Shown: positions 36,875 to 46,059, counted from the stretch's first letter. The stretch is DNA of 64,000 nt from JAEZAA01 sp964514485 (GCA_964514485.1 CAZEWG010000011.1:1-64000), one strand, 5' to 3'. Made by a program: numbers and translations. Notes: a model not told the origin generated them from the letters alone.

Positions 36875-37324
36875 TTAAAGGGTCACGGTTTCAATCCGGT
36901 GCAGAAGCTTTTTCATCTCAACTTCCCGCTTGAGCAAGTCCTGCAGCGTGTAGCGATCCAACACCTGGTAGAAGGCTTCCGTGGCCTGATACAGCACATC
37001 CTTGAGCTCACAGGCCGGCACAATACAGCAACCGGAGGGCTGGTTGCCGAAACACTCCACCAGCACCGTATCCTTTTCCGTGAGGCGCACCACCTCCCCC
37101 ACATTGATCTCGGCCGGTGGCCGCGCCAGGCGGATCCCGCCCCCCTTGCCCCGGATGGTTTCCAGATAGCCGTTCATGCCCAGGTGGTGCACCACTTTCA
37201 TCAAGTGGTTGCGGGAAATATCGTATGCCTGGGCAATTTCACTGATGGTGGACAACCCTTCCCGGTGTACGCCCAGGTACATCAGAACCCGCAGTGTATA
37301 ATCCGAAAATAATGTCAGCCGCAT
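36875..37324 (-). CDS. nsrR: Rrf2-family nitric-oxide-sensing repressor NsrR
   Basis: A 149-residue Rrf2 winged-helix regulator. The N-terminus MRLTLFSDYTLRVLMYLGVH and the helix-turn-helix ISRNHLMKVVHHLG match NsrR. Cysteines 91, 99/100 and 105 in CFGNQPSGCCIVPACEL fit the Fe-S ligand pattern of NsrR. NO attack on the cluster releases it from DNA. It is divergent from a DUF59 gene and an NnrS-like gene, and the 109-base spacer holds candidate half-sites. Target genes are inferred to include that divergent pair. IscR is less likely because the spacing and flanking residues are NsrR-like. Confidence 0.9.
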   Translation of the reverse strand: MRLTLFSDYTLRVLMYLGVHREGLSTISEIAQAYDISRNHLMKVVHHLGMNGYLETIRGKGGGIRLARPPAEINVGEVVRLTEKDTVLVECFGNQPSGCCIVPACELKDVLYQATEAFYQVLDRYTLQDLLKREVEMKKLLHRIETVTL

Positions 37325-37400
37325 TGCCTACTCCAAACTTTATGGCACACCCTAAAGATGCATCGTTGATATTGATTATATCAGCAGCCCCATGCTATAA

Positions 37401-37423
37401 AAAATGTAAATTCAATACATAAA
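37401..37423. promoter_or_regulatory. Candidate NsrR operator before the DUF59 gene
   Basis: An inverted repeat with ATGTA and TACAT arms lies in an 11-1-11 frame flanked by A-runs, agreeing at about 13 of 20 positions with the gammaproteobacterial NsrR consensus as I recall it. A second half-site, AAGATGCAT, lies at about 37352. It is 10 bases before the start codon, which would block translation-proximal transcription. Confidence 0.5.
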
Positions 37424-37433
37424 GAGATGTGCC

Positions 37434-37748
37434 ATGTCCAACTCCTCTCATCTCTCCCTCGACCAGATTCGTGAAGCCCTCAAAGAAGTGATTGATCCGG
37501 AAGTGGGCATTAACATTGTAGATCTTGGGCTGGTCTACAACATTGACTCAGGCCCCGACCAAATCACCATCGACATGACCATGACCTCGCCTGCCTGCCC
37601 CATGGGCCCCTACATCCAGGACGACGTGGAACAGACCCTGCAGGAACTTGCTGGCGAAACCACGGCGATCAAGGTGAATGTGGTTTGGGACCCACCCTGG
37701 TCACCGGAGCAAATGTCTGACTGGGCGCGAGAGCAGCTTGGCGCTTAG
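37434..37748 (+). CDS. DUF59 (MIP18/PaaD-like) protein, NO-linked
   Basis: A 104-residue single-domain DUF59 protein, the fold of SufT/MIP18 Fe-S assembly factors and PaaD. The core DPEVGINIVDLGLVYNI and the conserved cysteine motif TSPACPMGPYI are present, with the WDPPWSPEQMS end. It is divergent from nsrR and upstream of an NnrS-like membrane gene, so it is probably induced by nitric oxide and may help repair or insert Fe-S clusters under nitrosative stress. That role is inference; the family and domain are clear. A second DUF59 protein, SufT, is in the suf operon at 52269. Confidence 0.87.
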   Translation: MSNSSHLSLDQIREALKEVIDPEVGINIVDLGLVYNIDSGPDQITIDMTMTSPACPMGPYIQDDVEQTLQELAGETTAIKVNVVWDPPWSPEQMSDWAREQLGA

Positions 37749-37805
37749 CCGGCCTTCTTCGCGGCACATCCTAAATACACTCAGAGCAATCTGTAAGGCA
37801 GCCTG

Positions 37806-38912
37806 GTGAAAGCTCCCGGACCGATTTATCGCATTCCCTTGCTGATCATCAGTTTTATCACCCTCCTGCTGGGAGTGGGAGCCGGCCTGCAACGTATGGG
37901 CTGGTCACTGCCGATGCTGAATCCAACACTGATTATTCAGCACGGCGCCCTGATGATCTCCGGTTTTTTCGGCACCCTGATCGGGCTGGAGCGGGCCGTG
38001 GCTCTAAGTCGACTGTGGGTTTACGGGGCGCCGGCCCTGTCCGCCGCCGCCAGCCTGCTCCTGATTTTCACCGGTGTGGGCCCCTATCCAGTGGCGCTGT
38101 ACCTGCTCGCCAGCCTGATTCTCAGTGCGGCTTCCTGGCAGGTATATCATCACCACCCGGCGCTGTTTACCGCCGTGCTGGCGATTGCCGCCAGTTGCTG
38201 GGCGATCGGCAATGCCGCCTGGCTTGCCGGAGCCGCGCCTTTGCAGATCACCCTCTGGTGGTTGGGATTTCTGATTCTCACCATTGCCGGCGAGCGGCTG
38301 GAATTAAGTCGCTTCCTGGCGCCACCGGCCTCGGCCCAGAAATATTTCGTGGCGGTGACGGTACTGTTGCTGGCCACCCTGGCCCTCGGCTTTCAGGCTC
38401 CCGCTATAGGCACCACGGGCTTTGGAATCAGCCTGATCCTGCTGACCTTGTGGCTGGCCCGCTACGATATTGCCAAGCGTACCGTGAAAATTCCCGGGCT
38501 GACCCGCTTTATCGCCGTCTGCCTGCTGAGCGCCTATGGCTGGCTGGCCCTCTCGGGCCTCATCATCGTCGCTCAAGGCGGCCTTCAGCTGGGCACCCTA
38601 AGCTATGATGCGGCCTTGCACGCCATTACCCTGGGTTTTGTGTTCGGCATGGTCTTCGGCCATGCGCCGGTCATTTTGCCCAGTGTCCTGAAGCTGAAAA
38701 TCGTGTACTCCCCGATCTTCTATCTCCACCTGGGGCTGTTACAAATTTCCCTGCTGCTCCGGGTCTATGGAGATTTGGGGCAGATGATGGAGCTGCGCAG
38801 TTGGGCGGGGGCCTTGAATGCGCTGGCGATTCTGGTCTTTATGGTGAATACCGTCGGCGGGGTACTCCGGGGTAAGGCCAAACGCCCCACCCGCCGGAGC
38901 CGCACTGGTTAA
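37806..38912 (+). CDS. Multipass membrane protein, NnrS-like
   Basis: A 368-residue protein with about ten to twelve hydrophobic helices and little else. Histidine-bearing helix motifs IIQHGALMISGFFGTLIGLERA and HAITLGFVFGMVFGHAPVILP resemble the heme-binding arrangement of NnrS, a heme-copper membrane protein linked to NO resistance. The GTG start is 57 bases after the DUF59 gene, so the two are likely cotranscribed under NsrR. The match to NnrS is distant and by eye, so it could be another heme or transporter-like protein. Last residues (KAKRPTRRSR) are basic and cytosolic. Confidence 0.6.
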   Translation: MKAPGPIYRIPLLIISFITLLLGVGAGLQRMGWSLPMLNPTLIIQHGALMISGFFGTLIGLERAVALSRLWVYGAPALSAAASLLLIFTGVGPYPVALYLLASLILSAASWQVYHHHPALFTAVLAIAASCWAIGNAAWLAGAAPLQITLWWLGFLILTIAGERLELSRFLAPPASAQKYFVAVTVLLLATLALGFQAPAIGTTGFGISLILLTLWLARYDIAKRTVKIPGLTRFIAVCLLSAYGWLALSGLIIVAQGGLQLGTLSYDAALHAITLGFVFGMVFGHAPVILPSVLKLKIVYSPIFYLHLGLLQISLLLRVYGDLGQMMELRSWAGALNALAILVFMVNTVGGVLRGKAKRPTRRSRTG

Positions 38913-38916
38913 CCAG

Positions 38917-39798
38917 TTACCAGCGCATGGGGTACTGAAAAGCGATAAAGTGGATGGCATTGACCAGGAAATGAGTGGCAATGGAGCATTCCACCGAACG
39001 ACTCATCTGATAAACCCAGGCATAGGCAAACCCGGCGATAAAGGTCACGCTCAGGGCCTTGGCCGCGGCATCTCCCGAGAAGATCTTCAGCAGCCCGAAG
39101 TGGGCCAGGGCAAACGCCAAGGCTGTCAACAAGGTGGCCATAAACGCACCGCCGCCAGCGGCTCCCAGCCGGTTCATCAAGGGTTGCTGCACCATCTGGC
39201 GAAAGAAGATTTCCTCCGCCACGCAGACAAACAGCAGGTTGACCATCAAAAACACCGGCGTATACCAGCCCAGTTTGAAGTCCAACCGCAACCCCAGCCA
39301 CCAGGCCACCGCCACGGGAACCGCTGCGGCAAGCAGAATCCAGGGTAGGTTGCGTCCCAACAACGAGGCCAAGGCACCGCCGCTTTTGTGGGTGTGGGCC
39401 CACAGGGCAATCAGGATCAGCCCCGCCGCGCCCTTATCGAAGTTGGCATACATGGTGTAGAGCGCCCGGCTGTCCCCCAACCGTTCGCTGATCAGCACCG
39501 GCCGGGGAAAGCCCGGCACATAATGTAGGGCCAGGGCAAGGGCCAGCACAAAAGTCGCCACATACCCCAGGATGCGCAGCGGGACGCCCCACTGACTGGT
39601 GTTAGCAATGAAGGTGGTCAGCAGCAGGATGCCCAGCGCCGCCAGCGCCATGGGTCCGATCAGGCCCAAGTACCAGCCAAGCCCGCAGGCCGCCAACAGG
39701 AACACCAGCCACACCGGGAAGCGGGAGCTGCCCCAAACCGAGAGAATGCCCGCACCCAACAGGAAAAAAGGAGACAAATTAAGCCAGTAGGCAGACAT
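38917..39798 (-). CDS. CPBP-family intramembrane metalloprotease
   Basis: A 293-residue polytopic protein with about eight membrane segments. The EEIFFRQ motif with the following H-F (LAHFGLLK) and the late HFLVNAIHF correspond to the E-E-x-x-x-R, F-x-x-x-H and H-x-x-x-N motifs of the CPBP (CaaX protease/bacteriocin-processing, Abi) family. It is therefore a probable intramembrane endopeptidase; its substrate is unknown. The gene ends four bases from the convergent NnrS-like gene. The ATG at 39798 begins MSAYWLNLSPFF; the open frame upstream adds 18 unsupported residues. Confidence 0.82.
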   Translation of the reverse strand: MSAYWLNLSPFFLLGAGILSVWGSSRFPVWLVFLLAACGLGWYLGLIGPMALAALGILLLTTFIANTSQWGVPLRILGYVATFVLALALALHYVPGFPRPVLISERLGDSRALYTMYANFDKGAAGLILIALWAHTHKSGGALASLLGRNLPWILLAAAVPVAVAWWLGLRLDFKLGWYTPVFLMVNLLFVCVAEEIFFRQMVQQPLMNRLGAAGGGAFMATLLTALAFALAHFGLLKIFSGDAAAKALSVTFIAGFAYAWVYQMSRSVECSIATHFLVNAIHFIAFQYPMRW

Positions 39799-39904
39799 GG
39801 AGCCATCCTTCACATTGCGAAAACGAGGTGAAGGATAGCCCCCACGTACCATTCCGGCAAAGCCTGTCGTGTTACCCTTTGTTCCGACAGGCTCTGTTCA
39901 TGGC

Positions 39905-42340
39905 CTAGATATTGGCGTAGAGGATCAGCCGTGGATCGCCCGTCCCTTCCAGCGCCGCAATTTCCTCGGCACTGAGCAGAGCTTCCAGGGGACTTTGAGA
40001 GGCCTGGGCATACTCTTTGAGTACATGGGCCCAGCTACAACGGTTGGCGTACAGCATGCCGGGCTCATCCAGGGTGCCACCCCGGTTGCGGTATCCCAGG
40101 CCAACCCAGTTGTCACAGGAGCGCACCAACGGCCACAGGGTGCCGGTCATCACCTCGGCACGGGTATGGCTGATCAGGATACGAGTGCCCGCCAAGTGCT
40201 CACCCAGCATCGAGGTACTGGTGCAGAACTCGGCTTCCATGGCATCCCGTGGCGCCCGGAAACGGCCCGGCTCCAACAGGCAATACACGGCATGGGCCAC
40301 CCCGGCCTTGGCCAGTCGCTTGGAGGCTTTCAGCGCCTCTCCCAGCTGATAGGCGCCCACCGCCAGAATCTGCAAGCCCGGCTGGCTGCCTTCCTGATGC
40401 ACGCAGATCACGCCGTCTTGGGCCAGTTGACGGGCCTGCTCCGGGGTCAGCCAGTTGGGCTGGGGCCGCTTGGGAATCACCAGATTGAACAAGGTGCCCC
40501 GGGTCTGATAAACCAGGTCCATGGCCGCCACCGCCGAGTTCCAGTCCACCGGGAACAGCACCCGGGAGACATCCGCCATTTCCCCCAGCATGGCTTCCGC
40601 CATGATCGGGTCCTGGTGGGACTGCTCGTTCTTGCCATTTTCCCAGGTATGGGAGGTGGAGATGACCGGCACGGACACCCAACCCGGTGCCCGCCCGGCT
40701 TCTTTCTGGTGACGGGCAAAAATAATTTCCTGGCGCACCGCCCCCAGCATCTTCACCGTAAACGCCTCGTAGGAGGCCACCAGGTTCAGACCAGCCTTGT
40801 TGGCCAGCGCCGCACTGACCACTGCCTCTTCATTGAGGGCGGTGATCACCGAGCCGTCCAGGGATTCGGCGATCCCTTCTTCCGGGCTCAAGACCCGGTG
40901 TTTGAGCTTATCCAGGCTCTGGTTCAGGCGGTTGGAGCGCATTTCATCGGGGTTGCCGACCCGCACCCGCAATTCAGGGTTGGCATCCACCAGATCACAA
41001 AAATACTGATCCACCCCGTCCATGGGAGACCGGGGCTCCTGGCCCTTGGCCCACTGGATGTCGGGGGAGTGAACCTGTTTGACCTCCCGCTTGGCCAGGG
41101 CATGATCACGCTCTTTCGGGCGCTGTTGCTGGTCGTGACGGTTCAGTTGCGCCACCGCCTCCTTCAACTCTGGCAAGGGCACATGGAGCAACTGAGCGCC
41201 GGCATTGAAGTGGCGGCGAGCGTTTTCATCCTTGGCCGGATTGGTGACCAGCGGCAGGTTGTGGGCGGCGTTGGTATCGGCGCCGGGGAAGCCCCAGCCC
41301 TTGAGGGTTTCCGCAATCACATAAGGCAGCGGCACCGGGTACTGGGCACGCCCGTCTTGCAGGGCCAGGCTTGCGGCCTGCAGGATTTCTTCCGCCTCAA
41401 AGATCCCCACCACAAAAGCAGCCGGGTCGGTGCCGTCAATTTCGACCGGCGCAAAACCGTTCAGCTCCAGGTGGTTGCGGAACCAGGTCAGTCCCTGGGG
41501 ACGCCCCATACTGGTCTGCTGGTCAATCCGGCGGCCATTGGCAATCATCACCGGGGTCACCAGACCACAGTCCTCCGCCCGCCACCAGCGCGACATCCAG
41601 TCACTGCCCCGCTGTTCTTCAAAAGCGCCGTCGCTCAGGAAGGCCACCAGCCGCTCACCGGGCAGGGGCATATGCACATACTGCAGCTCGGCAAAGCCCA
41701 GATAGCCCCCTTCGATCAAACCACCCGCGGTATAGGCATTCACGTGGCTGCCCAGGGGCGATTCCGGACGCCCGTCGGGCAGAATCTTATAGCTGTAGAA
41801 GTCCTGCACCAGGCGGGTCAGGCCCTCGTCACTCAGGTTATAGCGGGCGGCATGCTCGGGCAGCATGTTATCCACCAGCAGGTTCAGGGAATCGATGGCC
41901 GCCACGCAGTGGCCCTGCCCCATCATCCAGCTGCGGGTCATGCCGGTCAGGCTGTTGAGGGTCAGATAACCCACATAGGCGGGCACCATGTTCAAAGCGC
42001 CGCCGGTATGGCCCTCAGGCACCGGCTTGAAATCCTCCGCCTGCATCTGGCGGCCATCGGTGTAGACCCGCTGGGCATAAGTCATATGCACCACCAGCCA
42101 CATACCGGCACAGGCCAGCCGGTCCGCAGCCCGCAACCGCTCATAGACCTCATCGGCCGAAGACACGGCACCCCGCTCCACCAGCAGCTGAGCGAGCTTA
42201 TAGACCCGCACCTGGATCTGATCACTGTGGCGGATCGGGCCATAGCCCTTGGCCCACTCGGCAAAGGCCGGATGGTTGGCGCGATACAGAGCCGCCCGGT
42301 CGCGGGCCAGGTTCTTGCGTTCTGTCATTCCAATTTTCAT
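39905..42340 (-). CDS. ThDP-dependent phosphoketolase/transketolase-like enzyme
   Basis: An 811-residue protein of phosphoketolase-like size. The EGHTGGALNMVPAY region, SWMMGQGHCVAAIDSLN, the ThDP-type segment FLSDGAFEEQRGSDW and STSHTWENGKNEQSHQDP match blocks of the transketolase/phosphoketolase superfamily. Phosphoketolase would cleave xylulose-5-phosphate or fructose-6-phosphate into acetyl-phosphate and an aldose phosphate. The N-terminal third differs from typical phosphoketolases, so activity is not proven; database names such as transketolase or xylulose-5-phosphate epimerase are possible. A GGAGAG site supports the start. A P-type ATPase gene is 36 bases upstream on the same strand, so they are likely cotranscribed. 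Confidence 0.7.
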   Translation of the reverse strand: MKIGMTERKNLARDRAALYRANHPAFAEWAKGYGPIRHSDQIQVRVYKLAQLLVERGAVSSADEVYERLRAADRLACAGMWLVVHMTYAQRVYTDGRQMQAEDFKPVPEGHTGGALNMVPAYVGYLTLNSLTGMTRSWMMGQGHCVAAIDSLNLLVDNMLPEHAARYNLSDEGLTRLVQDFYSYKILPDGRPESPLGSHVNAYTAGGLIEGGYLGFAELQYVHMPLPGERLVAFLSDGAFEEQRGSDWMSRWWRAEDCGLVTPVMIANGRRIDQQTSMGRPQGLTWFRNHLELNGFAPVEIDGTDPAAFVVGIFEAEEILQAASLALQDGRAQYPVPLPYVIAETLKGWGFPGADTNAAHNLPLVTNPAKDENARRHFNAGAQLLHVPLPELKEAVAQLNRHDQQQRPKERDHALAKREVKQVHSPDIQWAKGQEPRSPMDGVDQYFCDLVDANPELRVRVGNPDEMRSNRLNQSLDKLKHRVLSPEEGIAESLDGSVITALNEEAVVSAALANKAGLNLVASYEAFTVKMLGAVRQEIIFARHQKEAGRAPGWVSVPVISTSHTWENGKNEQSHQDPIMAEAMLGEMADVSRVLFPVDWNSAVAAMDLVYQTRGTLFNLVIPKRPQPNWLTPEQARQLAQDGVICVHQEGSQPGLQILAVGAYQLGEALKASKRLAKAGVAHAVYCLLEPGRFRAPRDAMEAEFCTSTSMLGEHLAGTRILISHTRAEVMTGTLWPLVRSCDNWVGLGYRNRGGTLDEPGMLYANRCSWAHVLKEYAQASQSPLEALLSAEEIAALEGTGDPRLILYANI

Positions 42341-42376
42341 ACACTCTCCATCAGAAATCCTGTTTCACTCTTTTTA

Positions 42377-45085
42377 TCAAGCGGCTGCCAGTTGGCGTTT
42401 GCCAGAGCTGCGGCGCAGCCATTTTTCGAATTCCCCAATGATAAACAGGCCAAAGGTGACGGGCAGAATCATCAGCCAGCTCTCCAGCCCTAAAGGAGCC
42501 GTGCCAAACAACATCTGCATGGGCGGCCAATAGGTGATCGCCATTTGCAGCAGAATCAGCAGGCCACTGGCGTAAAGAGCAGACATGCTGCTGAACAGTC
42601 CCTGCCGCCAGGCGGAGGTATACAGGCCCCGGGCACTGAATACATAAAAAATCTCGAAGAACACAATGGTATTGAGGGCCACGGTCCGGGCTTCGTCCAG
42701 ACTCACTCCCTGCCCCATGTGCCATGCGAACAGGCTGAACGTTCCGGCCACCTGCACCGCTGCCACCAAGGCCAGGCGCACCATCAAAAAGGGCGGCAGC
42801 AGCGACTCCCCGGTAGGTCGGGGCGGGCGTACCATCACGTCACTTTCGGCGGGCTCGAACACCAGGGCCAGCGACAACGTCACCACCGTGACCATGTTGA
42901 CCCAAAGAATCTGTACCGGCGTCACCGGCAACTCCCAGCCCAGCAGGATGGCCAGCAGGATCACAGCCGCTTCACCAACGCCGGTGGCCAGGGTAAACAA
43001 GAAGGCTTTTCGGATATTGTCAAACACCACCCGTCCTTCCTGCACCGCATGGGCGATGGATGAAAAACGGTCATCGGCCAGCACCATCTGGGCGGCTTCC
43101 TTGGCCGCCTCGGTTCCTTTCAGGCCCATGGCGACGCCAACATCCGCCTGATGCAATGCGGGTGCGTCGTTCACACCATCACCGGTCATCGCCACCACCT
43201 TGCCGTGCCCCTGCAGGGCCTGCACCAGACGCAACTTATGCTCGGGGCTGGTACGGGCATAAATATGGGTGCGCAAGACTTCCGTAGCCAACTGGCTATC
43301 ATCGAGCTCGTCCAGCTGCACACCGGTCAGCACTCGGTCACACTGTTGAATCCCGATCTTCTCGGCAATGGCGGAGGCCGTCATGGCGTGGTCTCCGGTG
43401 ATCATCTTGACCTGGATGCCCGCATCGTAACACTCCTGAATAGCCTGCTGGGCTTCGGGCCGGGGTGGGTCCATCATGCCGACCAGGCCCAACATCACCA
43501 GTCCCTGCTCCACATCGGCCATGGCCAACGTACGCTCGTCCCCACCCGCGGGGCGATAGGCCAACGCCAGCAACCGCAGCCCCTGACGGGCCACCAGATC
43601 CCCCTGTTCCAGCCACCACTGCTGATCCAGCGGCATCTCGCCTGCCGCTCCCAGTTGACGGTCGCAGCGGCGCAGAACCGCTTCCGGCGCTCCTTTCAGC
43701 AACACCAGACCTTGTCCCTGCCCAGCCTGATGCACGGTGGCCATAAAGCGATGTTCCGACTCAAAGGGGATCATATCGAGGCGCGGCTCGGCGGCCTGCA
43801 AGCTGGCCTGGTCCAGACCCAGCTTGGCCCCCAGGGTTAACAGCGCCCCCTCCGTCGGGTCGCCATGCACCTGCCAGCCTTCGCTCTCGCTGTGGGTCAA
43901 CTGGGCGGTATTACACAGTACCGCCACCCGACCCACTAGTTGCAATAACGGCAGCTCATGGCTGGCCTCTTCACCGGAGGGCGCCAGTACTTGTCCTTGC
44001 GGGTCATAACCGGCACCGGTAATGCGGTAGGTGCCGGCTGCCGTCACCAGACTTTGCACCGTCATTTCGTTACAGGTCAGGGTGCCGGTCTTATCCGAGC
44101 AAATCACCGAAACCGCCCCCAGGGTTTCGACCGCTGGCAAGCGACGGATGATCGCATGCCGCCGGGCCATGCGTTGGACGCCAATGGCGAGGGTAATGGT
44201 AATGATGGCTGGCAAGCCCTCGGGGATCGCCGCCACGGCAATCCCCACGGCCGCCAGCAGCATGTCTTCAACACTGCTGCCCCACACCACCAGGCCATAA
44301 ACAGAGGTCAGGGCCGCCACGCCCAGAATCACGCCGGTCAACCACACCGCAAAACGGTTGATCTGGAGCAGCAACGGCGTTTGCAGCACATTCACCTGAC
44401 TCAGCAGACGGTTGATCTTGCCGATCTCCGTCTGCTCGCCCGTGGCCACCACCACGCCCGTCCCATGACCGGCGCTGACGAAGGTTCCGGAAAACGCCAT
44501 GCAGGACTGCTCGCCCAGCGCCACACTCGGCTCACTCAGTGCCTCAGCCTGCTTGGCGACCGCCAGGGACTCCCCGGTCAGCATCGATTCATTGATCATT
44601 AATTCGCGAGCCGACAACAGACGCAGATCCGCCGGTACTTTATCCCCCGACTGCAAGGACACCACATCGCCGGGCACCAGTTCGGCCGCCGAAATCGAAA
44701 CCCACTGCCCATCGCGCAGCACCATCGCCCTGGCCGGCACCAGCTTGCGTACCGCCGCGATGGAACGCTCGGCCTTGCCTTCCTGCACAAAGCCGATCAC
44801 CGCATTAATGATGACTACGCCAAAAATCACCAGGGCATCAAGCCGGTGCCCCATCAACCAGGTTCCCACACCCGCGACGAGCAGCACCAGAATCAGAATA
44901 TTGGCGAACTGGTTCATCAGGCGACGCAGCCAGCTTTGGCCCTCGGCCACGGGCAGGCTGTTGTATCCGTATTGCTCACGGCGACGGGCCACCTCAGCCT
45001 CGGTCAAGCCCTCCTCCGAGCAGCCCAATGCCGCCAGGGCCGCCTCCCGGGTTGTCGTGAACCATGGCTGTTGCTCTATACCCAT
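42377..45085 (-). CDS. Cation-transporting P2-type ATPase
   Basis: A 902-residue P-type ATPase. Seen are TGES (170-173), the M4 PEGLP motif (288-292, in VAAIPEGLPAIITITLAIG), the phosphorylated Asp331 in DKTGTLT, and the TGDGVNDAPALHQAD hinge. The overall plan resembles SERCA/PMCA-type cation pumps. In M6, however, the residues after NMVT are VVTLSLALVFEP rather than the DGLPA of Ca2+ pumps, so the ion may not be calcium. The ATG at 45085 follows a GGGAG site. The phosphoketolase-like gene follows 36 bases downstream. Ion and regulation are not readable from sequence. Confidence 0.88.
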   Translation of the reverse strand: MGIEQQPWFTTTREAALAALGCSEEGLTEAEVARRREQYGYNSLPVAEGQSWLRRLMNQFANILILVLLVAGVGTWLMGHRLDALVIFGVVIINAVIGFVQEGKAERSIAAVRKLVPARAMVLRDGQWVSISAAELVPGDVVSLQSGDKVPADLRLLSARELMINESMLTGESLAVAKQAEALSEPSVALGEQSCMAFSGTFVSAGHGTGVVVATGEQTEIGKINRLLSQVNVLQTPLLLQINRFAVWLTGVILGVAALTSVYGLVVWGSSVEDMLLAAVGIAVAAIPEGLPAIITITLAIGVQRMARRHAIIRRLPAVETLGAVSVICSDKTGTLTCNEMTVQSLVTAAGTYRITGAGYDPQGQVLAPSGEEASHELPLLQLVGRVAVLCNTAQLTHSESEGWQVHGDPTEGALLTLGAKLGLDQASLQAAEPRLDMIPFESEHRFMATVHQAGQGQGLVLLKGAPEAVLRRCDRQLGAAGEMPLDQQWWLEQGDLVARQGLRLLALAYRPAGGDERTLAMADVEQGLVMLGLVGMMDPPRPEAQQAIQECYDAGIQVKMITGDHAMTASAIAEKIGIQQCDRVLTGVQLDELDDSQLATEVLRTHIYARTSPEHKLRLVQALQGHGKVVAMTGDGVNDAPALHQADVGVAMGLKGTEAAKEAAQMVLADDRFSSIAHAVQEGRVVFDNIRKAFLFTLATGVGEAAVILLAILLGWELPVTPVQILWVNMVTVVTLSLALVFEPAESDVMVRPPRPTGESLLPPFLMVRLALVAAVQVAGTFSLFAWHMGQGVSLDEARTVALNTIVFFEIFYVFSARGLYTSAWRQGLFSSMSALYASGLLILLQMAITYWPPMQMLFGTAPLGLESWLMILPVTFGLFIIGEFEKWLRRSSGKRQLAAA

Positions 45086-45396
45086 CAATTACTCCCTCTC
45101 CTGAATCTTGCATCACCCCACCCGCAGCAATCTTCGGCACACGGGCAGGGGTAAACGCCACCCCTTAATGCTAGGCGAAAAGCCAAAAACTTCATGAACC
45201 TATATCAAGTAATCAGCAACTACCAGATTTCTGAACGAAATATTGTCGGGCGCCCGGCCGGGGCCCTTAAGAAAGATAAAGATGAGGAAGGCAGGTGTTT
45301 TAAACGAGAGAAAAAAAGGAAAAGGCAATCTCTTGCCAAGCGGCGACCCGCGGCCCCGGTCACCAGGACCTGGGGCCACAACGATAATGCACGCTC
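45086..45396. other. Spacer between the P-type ATPase and maoP genes
   Basis: About 310 bases without a credible gene; a 68-codon open frame at 45194 reads through the maoP terminator hairpin and has no family. The left side must hold the ATPase promoter (minus strand), which I could not define. The right side holds the maoP terminator and a GC stem (GGCCCC/GGGGCC at 45352-45377). Confidence 0.4.
45310..45337 (-). terminator. Intrinsic terminator of maoP
   Basis: On the minus strand GGCAA and TTGCC pair around a 4-base loop and are followed by TTTTCCTTTTTTT, a good T tract, about 60 bases after the maoP stop. Confidence 0.75.
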
Positions 45397-45738
45397 TTAG
45401 TCGGCGTCGAAGTCCGCGCTTTCGCCGCCTTCGCTATCCATGGAGGTTGCGCCGGCAGTATAGACCACACGACGTGTAGTCACCGCGCGGTAGTACTTCA
45501 GCCACGCCTTTTCAATCTCGGTCGTTGCCGGAGCTTCCCCCTTGGTGACCTTCACAAACTGCTCCTCGGCCGGAGTCGCCGGCGCCCGCAGTCCGGAAGC
45601 CAGGTCCTTCAGCGCGTAGCCATGACGTTCCAGCAACTCCGCCTCACGGCGGGAGTAAATTCCGGAACGGTGAAAACCATGGGGATAGTGTTTGTTATCG
45701 TAGAAGATTTTATTGCTGGCGAAATCTGTCTGACTCAT
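45397..45738 (-). CDS. maoP: MaoP (DUF413/YifE) macrodomain Ori organisation protein
   Basis: A 113-residue soluble protein. FYDNKHYPHGFHRSG, AELLERHGYALKDL and the short acidic tail (DSEGGESADFDAD) match E. coli MaoP/YifE, which also ends in an acidic stretch. E. coli MaoP acts with the site maoS to constrain mobility of the Ori region of the chromosome. The gene is flanked by terminators and is probably monocistronic. I cannot verify a maoS-like site by eye; none is marked. Family assignment is good, function here is by analogy. Confidence 0.87.
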   Translation of the reverse strand: MSQTDFASNKIFYDNKHYPHGFHRSGIYSRREAELLERHGYALKDLASGLRAPATPAEEQFVKVTKGEAPATTEIEKAWLKYYRAVTTRRVVYTAGATSMDSEGGESADFDAD

Positions 45739-46059
45739 AGAATGCTACCTATTCATTCAACGCCTAAGCCAAAAAAAATTGCAGCGCATTATGGACAAGT
45801 CATATCCGGGATGACAAGCAACAATGACCATAAATATAAACAGGACTCTGCATTCTGTTTAGCAGGAAATTTTCGCCTGTCCAGCACAACCCAAAACAAC
45901 TCGCCCAAGCCGACGCCAGCCATGGGTGTGCCCGTGGTTTCTTTTCGACGAAAAGGACTGGGCCCCAGCGCCGCAAAACCACCCCCAGCGAGGGGCGTTC
46001 GGGAGCCAACGGGTCAGACAGAAAGTAAGACAGGAAGAATAAAAGAGGGGCGTCGCCGC
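45739..46059. other. Spacer between maoP and the suf regulator
   Basis: About 320 bases without a credible gene. The left part presumably has the maoP promoter on the minus strand; the right end holds the terminator of the SUF regulator. I see no other clear signal. Confidence 0.4.

Noticed and set aside
39869..42493. An 874-codon open frame on the plus strand opposite the phosphoketolase-like gene
   Set aside because: It has no recognisable motifs, while the minus-strand frame carries ThDP-enzyme blocks. Long antisense frames are common in this GC-rich DNA.
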